A stretch of 35,572 nt of DNA, from positions 1 through 35,572 of IMG/VR virus record IMGVR_UViG_3300025711_000241; one strand, written 5' to 3'. Made by a program: the position numbers and the translations under genes. The stretch is from a virus. Shown in pieces: positions 24,006-31,479 of this stretch (position 1 is the stretch's first letter; each line of letters opens with the position of its first letter). The notes under the pieces are model-generated. The model saw nothing but the letters and a program-made list of their open reading frames with translations. It was not told the DNA's origin and did no database searches.

Positions 24006-27000
24006 ATGACATCAATTTCAGAAAAAGCGGGCTGGGATGATATTTACCAGATTAAACGCAGTGACCGGGTGGAAGGTGGGCGTACCGGCGTGGCAAACGT
24101 CCAGGCGGAACAGCTCGCCGGGCGCACGTTGTACCTGAAACAGCAGCTTGAATCCTTCTCCGGTCTGCTGGAATCTGGCGAAATGCCTTACGCTTCAGAA
24201 GACGAGGTTATCGCGCAGATTCAGGCCGGGAAGATTAAAGACGGTGACGTCTTTTCCGTCCGTTCAGCGAACCCGCTTTACTGGGTGGAAGAGTTTACAT
24301 GCGCGGGGGGCGTGCCGGTGTCGCGCGGTAAATATCTGCCGTCATCCGTTGCCTTTGAGCCAGTCGTTAAGCCGGGAGATAATGACCCTGACGGGACTAT
24401 TACCGGCATGAGTATTACCAACGCCGGGCAATTTTTCCGCGTAGCCATTCAGCATGATGATCACGTCGCCTGGAAGATTTACCGCAATACGGGAAACGGC
24501 GCTGAGTTCTGGTCAGAGGTCATGGATAAAGCGTACGCTGACCTGTCCCTGCAATATACCGATGACCTGCTGGGCTATCTCAGTATTGATATCAGCCAGC
24601 TGACCGGCTCAAATTATATTAATCCGGTCGACGGTTCACTGGTTAATAATCCAAACTGGAAAAACTCAACGTATTTTCCGGTAAAGGCCAGAGAAAAAAT
24701 TAAACTGACCGCTGTCTGTAATAATGACGGGCAGGCAAATATCGCATTTTACAATAAAGATAAAGCCTTTATTTATGCGGGGCGCACCGGAGCGGCTAAT
24801 ACGCTGGAAACTGCCCGTTTCACTGTGCCGCAGGATGGCTTTATTATTCTCTGCACCCGTACTGCGACCAGTGAAGTATTTGACTGTACAGTGACGGATT
24901 TACCGCTGACGGATAACAGCATTGATACCAGGAGCTGTGTCGCAGGTACGGCCACGGCGATGGCCCTCGCTGATAAAAAAGAAACTATTCTCCCGGTGAT
25001 TGGTGCAACGCGCGAGGGTGTGCTGGCGTCAGGGTTTATTGATAATACCGGTGCGGTGGTGGAAAGTGTCCGCAAATACCGCGCCATGAGCATGAGTGAG
25101 GGTGAGACGGCGTTTTATTCCGGATATGCCCGTTCCTCGCTGACGACTGTTGACCAGATTCAGGCGGCTGTTTTCGTGGCTGAGTCCGGCATCGTCGAGA
25201 TTGTCGAAGGTCTGCCGCGCACGCTGTCTGCGTCCTGCTGGTATTCCGGGCGCTTTACTGCAACACAGGCCGGAACCCTGTATATCAATCTGGAGGAAGA
25301 CCCGAACAGCAGCGAGGCTCCTTACGGCTATCTCCTGGGGGGCATGCTAAACGACACCATTCTGCACAGCCCGGCTAAGCTGCTGGCCTCTGATGTGGAT
25401 GCTGTAGTGGTCAGTAAAAAATTACATGAGCGGGATATGTCCGCGATCAAAGCAGGCGGCGCGGCAGTGGACGTTACCGCCGAATCAGAGACGTTGCCAG
25501 ACAAAGTATTGTATAACAACGGCGCGTATCAGGATTTATCACGGGCATCCTCCGCCGGTCAGTGGTGTACCCGTCTCGCCGCCGTCAGAAAAGGCGATGT
25601 GATCCGCTATTACGGTGTATTCAACGAAAGCCCGGTTTCTGTCATCACGTACCTGTCACAGCTGGACGAACAAAAAAACTACGTAGCGGAGCTGCTGTCG
25701 CGTGAGTCAAATCTGGGTTATCAGACTGTGGAAGTGACCGCCACCCACGACGGATTTATCGCTATCCGTGTGCGTCTCATTAACACCGACGGCTCACCGC
25801 TCACCCATACCATTTCCCGCATCGCCCCTGCTGCGGTTGACGCCAGCGCGTTACTGGCGGAGAAAATGGATACTCAGGACGGGGTAACGAGTACCGCAAC
25901 GGCGATGGCTATCGCTGCCGGTGGGGAGTCCGTGCAGGCTGTGCCGGGCGCAACGGGCGAAAGTACCCTGGTATCGGGCTATATTGATAACGCGGGCGTA
26001 CTGGTGAGCAGCGCCAGAAAGCACCGCGCGCTGACTATGAAGGCAGGCGAGACAGCATTCTATAGCGGCTTTTCGCGATCATCGCAGACGACTATCGACC
26101 AGATTTCCGCCGTGATTTTTGTGGGCAATTCCGGCGAGGCAGAGATTGTCAAAGGTCTGCCGCGCACACTGGCGGGGTCATGCTGGTATTCAGGTCAGTA
26201 TGTCGCAGCGGTAGACGGCACGCTTTACATTAACCTGGAGTCTGACCCGAAAAACACCGCCTTACCTTACGGCGCACTACGAGGCGGGACGCCTAACGAA
26301 ACCATTCTGCACAGTCCGGCAAAGCTGCTGGCTTCTGATGTCGGAACGGTGGTCATCAGTAAGGCATTGCATGAGCGCGATATGGAAGTGATCGCCGCAA
26401 ACGGTGCCGCCGTAAACGTCACGGACAGCGCCGAAGTCCTGCGGGACAAGGTGCTGTACAGCAACGGAGCCTATCAGGATTTATCTCTGTCTACGGCAGC
26501 AGGCCAGTGGTGTACAAAACTGGTTGCGGTCAGGAAGGGGGACCGGCTGCGCTATTTCGGCGTGTTCAATGAAAGCTCGGGGTCGGTGCTGTCGTATCTC
26601 TCGCAGCTCGATACTGAAAAAAATTACGTAGCCGAATTGCTGGCGAACGCGCCGACGCCGGGTTATCAGACCGTGGAAGTAACCGCCATTCGCGACGGTT
26701 TTATCGCTGTGCGCGTGCGCCTGATTAACACCAACGGCTCCACGCTGACGCACACCATTACCCTTACTGGCCCGAAATATTTTGAGGGCGGTAGCGACCC
26801 GATTGTGATCCCCGCATCCGGCGCGCTTTGCATCCCGTCAATGGAGAAACTGCCGGTTAAGCTGGATGCAACATGGCTGTATAACTCCCCGAGTTACCAG
26901 CAAAACGGGATCGTGACAGCGGGTGATTATCAGTATGTCGTGTGCATCGCTAAAGGGCGGCTACCACATATTCTCCAGCGCAGTATTTTTGGTGGGCCGT

Positions 27001-28082
27001 GGTCAGTATTCGACTTGTCCACAATTACGGGGAATCCGTTTGCCTCACCAAATGCCGCCGACGGGCATAACTCCTTTTCCATCGCGGTAACCAAAGACGG
27101 TCATATTCTGGTGACGGGTAACGAGCATGTGAATGAATGCCGCTGCGTCATTTCTGCCAGCCCGCATGACATTTCAGCGTGGAATGTTCTGTCGTACACG
27201 GACGACAAGGTCACTTACCCGCGCTTTATCCAGTACCCGGACGGTACCACGCAAATTTTCTGGCGGCAGGGTACCTCCGGTAACGGAACGTATTACATGA
27301 ATACGTTCGATGACAGTACGTTGCTGTTCGGTTCAAAGGCGCTGGTGATTTCCGCGCCGGACGGGGGGAACCCCTACGAGCAGACCATTTGTGTGGATAA
27401 CAAAGGCGTGCTGCATTTGTGCTGGGGGTATCGGGTCACCTCTGCATCAGCAGATTCGAACAGTGGGCTGTACTACGCGAAGTCAGCCGATAAAGGCCGA
27501 ACGTTCACGAATGCGACGGGTGATATCAGCTATGCCGTGCCGATTCATTCCGGGAACAGTGAGCGACCCGTTGTCGTCAACCAGGGCAGCGGATACGTCA
27601 ACCAGAACGGCGCATGCGTGGATTTATCCGGCAACTATCACACGGTGTACTGGCAGCAGGATGAGAACGGGTATACCCAGATTACTCACCTGTGGTTTAA
27701 CGGCTCGGTGTGGAAAACCGAAACGGTTTCGAATTTCACCTATACGGAAGTGACCAGCGGCTCCTTGCTGAATGGCACGTCCAGCCGTCCGCAAATTGTC
27801 TGCACCCGCTACGGAAAAATTTATGTGATTTACCGCACTACCGAGGACGGGCTGGACGGACAAATCAGGGCGATTGACGTCACCACGCCGGGTAAGCCCG
27901 TTGATTACCTGCTGACGCGGTTCAACGCAAACCGGACGGAGCTGTCCGTCAACGTCTGGGAGGTGCTGCAAACAGGCACGCTGTCCATGATGCTGTATAA
28001 CGGCGTTAACCGGGTGGCTGCGAATCTGGAAGGGAAGTATACCGCCGAAAATGCCTGGCTGTTTCAGGCTCAGTTACCATAA
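24006..28082 (+). CDS. Giant tail spike with duplicated modules and sialidase-like domain (1358 aa)
   Basis: Receptor-binding protein in the position of P2 H but not H-like at its N-terminus. Residues 1-110 (MTSISEKAGWDDIYQIKRSD) look like a virion-anchoring head. Residues about 200-310 form a beta-rich module. Residues 315-629 and 630-about 922 are a tandem duplication with long identical blocks (TATAMA, ILHSPAKLLASDV, GYQTVEVTA). The last 400 residues are beta-rich with one clear Asp box, SADKGRTF at 1160-1167, suggesting a BNR/sialidase-type propeller as found in sialidases and some polysaccharide lyases. A capsule or O-antigen binding or degrading role is inferred. GGAG precedes the ATG. 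No adjacent fibre chaperone is seen. Confidence 0.85.
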   Translation: MTSISEKAGWDDIYQIKRSDRVEGGRTGVANVQAEQLAGRTLYLKQQLESFSGLLESGEMPYASEDEVIAQIQAGKIKDGDVFSVRSANPLYWVEEFTCAGGVPVSRGKYLPSSVAFEPVVKPGDNDPDGTITGMSITNAGQFFRVAIQHDDHVAWKIYRNTGNGAEFWSEVMDKAYADLSLQYTDDLLGYLSIDISQLTGSNYINPVDGSLVNNPNWKNSTYFPVKAREKIKLTAVCNNDGQANIAFYNKDKAFIYAGRTGAANTLETARFTVPQDGFIILCTRTATSEVFDCTVTDLPLTDNSIDTRSCVAGTATAMALADKKETILPVIGATREGVLASGFIDNTGAVVESVRKYRAMSMSEGETAFYSGYARSSLTTVDQIQAAVFVAESGIVEIVEGLPRTLSASCWYSGRFTATQAGTLYINLEEDPNSSEAPYGYLLGGMLNDTILHSPAKLLASDVDAVVVSKKLHERDMSAIKAGGAAVDVTAESETLPDKVLYNNGAYQDLSRASSAGQWCTRLAAVRKGDVIRYYGVFNESPVSVITYLSQLDEQKNYVAELLSRESNLGYQTVEVTATHDGFIAIRVRLINTDGSPLTHTISRIAPAAVDASALLAEKMDTQDGVTSTATAMAIAAGGESVQAVPGATGESTLVSGYIDNAGVLVSSARKHRALTMKAGETAFYSGFSRSSQTTIDQISAVIFVGNSGEAEIVKGLPRTLAGSCWYSGQYVAAVDGTLYINLESDPKNTALPYGALRGGTPNETILHSPAKLLASDVGTVVISKALHERDMEVIAANGAAVNVTDSAEVLRDKVLYSNGAYQDLSLSTAAGQWCTKLVAVRKGDRLRYFGVFNESSGSVLSYLSQLDTEKNYVAELLANAPTPGYQTVEVTAIRDGFIAVRVRLINTNGSTLTHTITLTGPKYFEGGSDPIVIPASGALCIPSMEKLPVKLDATWLYNSPSYQQNGIVTAGDYQYVVCIAKGRLPHILQRSIFGGPWSVFDLSTITGNPFASPNAADGHNSFSIAVTKDGHILVTGNEHVNECRCVISASPHDISAWNVLSYTDDKVTYPRFIQYPDGTTQIFWRQGTSGNGTYYMNTFDDSTLLFGSKALVISAPDGGNPYEQTICVDNKGVLHLCWGYRVTSASADSNSGLYYAKSADKGRTFTNATGDISYAVPIHSGNSERPVVVNQGSGYVNQNGACVDLSGNYHTVYWQQDENGYTQITHLWFNGSVWKTETVSNFTYTEVTSGSLLNGTSSRPQIVCTRYGKIYVIYRTTEDGLDGQIRAIDVTTPGKPVDYLLTRFNANRTELSVNVWEVLQTGTLSMMLYNGVNRVAANLEGKYTAENAWLFQAQLP
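24948..26770 (+). repeat. Tandem internal duplication in the spike gene
   Basis: Copy 1 starts at 24948 and copy 2 at 25893, a period of 945 bp or 315 residues. The proteins align from TATAMALADKKE / TATAMAIAAGGE to LTHTISR / LTHTITL with few gaps. DNA identity is visibly lower than protein similarity, so the duplication is not recent. Confidence 0.92.
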
Positions 28083-28096
28083 CGGGAGGGGTGACG

Positions 28097-29170
28097 ATGA
28101 CTACGAAAAAATATCTTGCGGTGCTGACCCCTGCCGGAGAGATGAAACTGGCGGCTGCGGCGTTAAATAACGAGCCGGTGGGGTTTTCAATGATGGCCGT
28201 AGGGGATGGGGGCGGCATACTGCCTGACCCTGTGGGAAGGAGCGCACTGGTTAATGAGCGATTTCGCGCCCCGCTCAACCGGCTGGTTATTGCAGACCGG
28301 GAGGCAAATGTTATCCGGGCTGAAATGATTATGCTCCCCCAGGTTGGCGGATTCTGGCTGCGGGAGGCCGCGCTCTATGATGATGAGGGTGTTTGTCTTG
28401 CTGTTGCCAGCCTGCCGCCGTCCTATAAGCCGGAACTGGCGCAAGGTTCAGGACGGTTATGCGCGGTTAATATGTGGATCGCTGTCAGCAGGACCAGCGA
28501 TGTTGAACTGATTGCTGACCCGTCCGTCATCATGGCAACGGCGGAAGAAGTAGACAGAGCAAAAAATGAGGCAAAGGATTATACAGACCAGGTTACAGGC
28601 CAGCTCGACACGGATATTCAGCAGATTATTACCGACGCCATTACAGCGGCAAAGCGTGATTTCTGGGAAGACGATAATCCCGTCGGCACCACGCGATTTT
28701 TTAATCAGAACGTCAACCCGAATGAAAAGTGGCCCTGGTCGCAATGGCTGTACACCGGCGAAAATAAAACGATCCGCGTCGGCAAAGCGGACGGTTCAGA
28801 CGTCGGCGCGACCGGCGGCAGAGATACCGTCACGCTTCAGCAGGCCAACCTGCCCGCCGTGCAGATTGACGTGAGCGGCGAAACCAGCGAGCAGGGAGAG
28901 CAGAAGCTGACGACCACGCGCAGCGGTGTTCACAATCATGGTGGGGTGGCCGGTAAGGATGACCCGTGGGAAATTGGCGGTGATGTGCGTCAGCTCTTTA
29001 ACCCGAAAGAGCTGGGTCTGACCGATGACGCCGGAGAGCACGACCACGAAGTCACAGTACCGGAACACAAACACACGACCAGTGGCAAAACCGCCAACCT
29101 CGGCGAAGGTAAATCGTTCAGCGTGGTGGAAGCCCACACCCTGCTGATGTGCTGGAGCCGCGTCGCCTGA
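28097..29170 (+). CDS. Tail-collar fibre protein, P2 H N-terminus type (357 aa)
   Basis: Residues 1-160 are the phage tail-collar fibre domain (DUF3751) that begins many P2-like H fibres: MTTKKYLAVLTPAGEMKLAA, MAVGDGGG, FWLREAALYDDEG. After a coiled-coil stretch (about 165-195) comes a compact tip with HxH pairs: VHNHGG, EHDHEV and EHKHTT, which may bind metal as in other fibre tips. It ends LLMCWSRVA, a common fibre terminus. Far shorter than P2 H (669). ATG 28097 is preferred over GTG 28091 because GGAGG (28085-28089) lies too near the GTG. The P2 chaperone gene G, which normally follows H, is missing. Confidence 0.85.
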   Translation: MTTKKYLAVLTPAGEMKLAAAALNNEPVGFSMMAVGDGGGILPDPVGRSALVNERFRAPLNRLVIADREANVIRAEMIMLPQVGGFWLREAALYDDEGVCLAVASLPPSYKPELAQGSGRLCAVNMWIAVSRTSDVELIADPSVIMATAEEVDRAKNEAKDYTDQVTGQLDTDIQQIITDAITAAKRDFWEDDNPVGTTRFFNQNVNPNEKWPWSQWLYTGENKTIRVGKADGSDVGATGGRDTVTLQQANLPAVQIDVSGETSEQGEQKLTTTRSGVHNHGGVAGKDDPWEIGGDVRQLFNPKELGLTDDAGEHDHEVTVPEHKHTTSGKTANLGEGKSFSVVEAHTLLMCWSRVA

Positions 29171-29188
29171 CCCTGTGACGGTCATTCC

Positions 29189-29209
29189 TGTTGTGCCGTC
29201 CCTGCTACA
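29189..29209 (+). promoter_or_regulatory. Ogr activator site of the FI late promoter
   Basis: TGTTGT (29189-29194), 12 bp, then ACA: a perfect TGT-N12-ACA. Its centre is about 80 bp before the FI start. AATAAT at 29247-29252 would be a fair -10, giving a start near 29255-29260 and a leader of about 25 nt, as expected for the P2 F promoter. Confidence 0.65.
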
Positions 29210-29280
29210 GCGGGGATGACTCGTCACCCCTTCCCCCACGATTGAAAATAATGCTCACCCTTAACCACGGAGTTAAACGG

Positions 29281-30462
29281 ATGAGCGATTTTCATCACGG
29301 CGTCCAGGTTGTCGAGATTAACGACGGCACCCGCGTCATTTCCACCGTATCCACAGCGATTATCGGCATGGTCTGTACGGCCAGCGATGCCGATGCCGCC
29401 ACCTTCCCACTTAATAAGCCCGCACTGATTACCAGCGTGCAAAGCGCCATTGCGAAAGCGGGTACAAAAGGCACCCTGGCCGCATCCCTCCAGGCGATCG
29501 CCGACCAGTCGAAACCGGTCATTGTCGTCGTGCGCGTTGCGGAAGGTACCGGCGACGATGCCGAAGCGCAGACTCTCTCTAATATCATCGGCGGCACCGA
29601 CGAAAGCGGCAATTATACCGGGCTGAAAGCGCTGCTCACGGCGGAGGCCGTTACCGGCGTTAAACCGCGCATCCTTGGCGTGCCGGGTCTTGATTCCCTT
29701 GAGGTGGCGACCGCGCTCGCGCCAATTTGCCAGAAGCTGCGCGCCTTTGGTTATATCAGCGCCTGGGATTGCCAGAACATTTCCGAGGCGATGCTCTATC
29801 GCGAGAATTTCAGCCAGCGTGAGCTGATGGTTATCTGGCCGGATTTTCTGGCATGGGATACCACGGCGAACGCGACCGAAACCGCCTGGGCGACCGCCCG
29901 CGCGCTGGGCCTGCGTGCCAAAATCGACCAGGACACTGGCTGGCACAAAACTCTGTCAAACGTTGGCGTGAATGGCGTCACCGGCATCAGCGCGTCGGTC
30001 TTCTGGGATTTGCAGGAGTCCGGCACCGATGCCGACCTGCTTAACGAGGCTGGCGTCACCACGCTCATTCGCAAAGACGGTTTCCGCTTCTGGGGTAACC
30101 GCTGCTGCTCCGATGACCCGCTGTTCCTGTTTGAGAACTACACCCGCACCGCGCAGGTTATCGCCGACACAATGGCCGCTGGTCACATGTGGGCGGTCGA
30201 CAAGCCAATCACTGCCACGCTGATTAAAGACATCGTTGCGGGTATCAATGCGAAATTCCGCGAGATGAAAACGGCGGGATACATCGTCGATGCGACCTGC
30301 TGGTTTGATGAATCGGCTAACGATGCGGCGACCCTCAAAGCCGGGAAACTGTATATCGATTACGACTATACGCCGGTTCCCCCTCTCGAAAACCTGACGC
30401 TACGCCAGCGCATTACCGATAAATACCTGGCGAATCTGGTGTCATCGGTTAACAGCAATTAA
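29281..30462 (+). CDS. FI: Tail sheath protein gpFI (393 aa)
   Basis: Contractile sheath subunit. The start MSDFHHGVQVVEINDGTRVI and the 393-aa length match P2 FI (396); the C-terminal core (LEVATALAPICQKLRAF, WGNRCC) is typical of phage tail sheaths. ATG 29281 follows GGAG and homology; the longer frame from 29191 covers the promoter region and is rejected. Confidence 0.96.
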   Translation: MSDFHHGVQVVEINDGTRVISTVSTAIIGMVCTASDADAATFPLNKPALITSVQSAIAKAGTKGTLAASLQAIADQSKPVIVVVRVAEGTGDDAEAQTLSNIIGGTDESGNYTGLKALLTAEAVTGVKPRILGVPGLDSLEVATALAPICQKLRAFGYISAWDCQNISEAMLYRENFSQRELMVIWPDFLAWDTTANATETAWATARALGLRAKIDQDTGWHKTLSNVGVNGVTGISASVFWDLQESGTDADLLNEAGVTTLIRKDGFRFWGNRCCSDDPLFLFENYTRTAQVIADTMAAGHMWAVDKPITATLIKDIVAGINAKFREMKTAGYIVDATCWFDESANDAATLKAGKLYIDYDYTPVPPLENLTLRQRITDKYLANLVSSVNSN

Positions 30463-30475
30463 GGAGCCCTGACCA

Positions 30476-30991
30476 ATGGCAATGCCGCGCAAGCTCAAAT
30501 ACCTGAACACGTTTCTGGATGGCGTCAGCTATCTCGGCGTTATCGAGTCCGTCACTCTGCCAAAGCTGACCCGTAAGCTTGAAAACTACCGGGGCGGCGG
30601 GATGTCAGGCTCGGCCCCTGTCGATTTCGGCCTCGACGATGACGCGCTGGCGATGGAGATTTCCCTCGGCGGCTTCCCTGATGATGCGATCTGGGCGCTT
30701 TACGGTGCCGTCGGTACCGGGACGCTACTGCGCTATGCAGGCTCTTACCAGCGGGACGATACCGGCGAAACCGTAGCGGTGGAAGTTGAGACCCGTTTCA
30801 AGGTGAAAGAAGTCGATAACGGCGAGAGCAAACAGGGTGAGGATACCAGCAGCAAGTTATCGCTGGTCTGCACGTACTACAAGCTGACCATGAACGGTAA
30901 AGAGCTGGTAGAAATCGACGTCCTCAACATGATTGAGAAGGTGAACGGCGTCGACCGACTCGACCAGCACCGCCGCAATATCGGCCTGTAA
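30476..30991 (+). CDS. FII: Tail tube protein gpFII (171 aa)
   Basis: Forms the inner tail tube. The start MAMPRKLKYLNTFLDGVSYL and the length match P2 FII (172). AAGGAG at about 30462-30467 precedes the ATG. A strong hairpin follows its stop. Confidence 0.96.
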   Translation: MAMPRKLKYLNTFLDGVSYLGVIESVTLPKLTRKLENYRGGGMSGSAPVDFGLDDDALAMEISLGGFPDDAIWALYGAVGTGTLLRYAGSYQRDDTGETVAVEVETRFKVKEVDNGESKQGEDTSSKLSLVCTYYKLTMNGKELVEIDVLNMIEKVNGVDRLDQHRRNIGL

Positions 30992-30998
30992 TTTTTCC

Positions 30999-31019
30999 CC
31001 GGCCAGCATGCCTGGCCGG
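30999..31019 (+). other. Intercistronic hairpin between FII and E
   Basis: CCGGCCAG and CTGGCCGG form a perfect 8-bp stem with a CATGC loop. No T-run follows, so rather than a full terminator it may lower downstream expression or protect the abundant FI-FII mRNA. Confidence 0.6.
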
Positions 31020-31051
31020 TTAATCCCGAATCCGTAAACAGCGAGAAAATC

Positions 31052-31327
31052 ATGAGCAAAGAAAACATCGTCACCCTGGAAAACCCCATCAAACGCGGCG
31101 AGCAGGTCATCGAAAAAATCACCCTGATGAAGCCCAACGCCGGAACCCTGCGCGGTGTCAGCCTGGCCGACGTTGCGCGCTCTGAAGTGGATGCCCTGAT
31201 TAAAGTGCTGCCGCGTATGACCAGCCCGTCACTCACCGAGTCGGATGTCGTCATGATGGATTTACCAGATTTGATGGCGCTGGCAACAAAGGTGATCGGT
31301 TTTTTGTCGCCGAATTTGGCGGATTAA
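31052..31327 (+). CDS. E: Tail assembly chaperone gpE (91 aa)
   Basis: Short form of the tape-measure chaperone, needed to fold gpT during tail assembly. Length equals P2 E. Near its end, the slippery T TTT TTG lets some ribosomes shift to give the longer E+E' form. Confidence 0.95.
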   Translation: MSKENIVTLENPIKRGEQVIEKITLMKPNAGTLRGVSLADVARSEVDALIKVLPRMTSPSLTESDVVMMDLPDLMALATKVIGFLSPNLAD

Positions 31328-31479
31328 ATTTTCCGAAAGATATGTCGGTCGATGACCTGATGGCGGATATCGCGGTGATTTTTCACTGGCCGCCATCAGA
31401 GTTATATCCCATGAGCCTGACCGAGCTCACCACCTGGCGCGAAAAGGCGCTACAGCGAAGCGGAAACACGAATGAGTAA
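31052..31479 (+). CDS. E': Frameshift product gpE+E' (142 aa)
   Basis: Read in the normal frame through TTG 31304-31306 (85 codons), then -1, restarting at 31306 (VAEFGGLNFPKDM) for 57 more codons to the TAA at 31477-31479. The total of 142 aa equals the P2 E+E' product, which strongly supports the shift. The extension has no ribosome site of its own. Both forms are thought to bind the tape measure, as with lambda G and GT. Confidence 0.9.
31300..31306 (+). other. Programmed -1 frameshift heptamer
   Basis: T TTT TTG in the X XXY YYZ register of the E frame, the same slippery site known in P2. Confidence 0.9.

Noticed and set aside
29224-29946. 240-aa open frame antisense to FI
   Set aside because: Covers the late promoter and sheath gene on the other strand; no ribosome site or domain.
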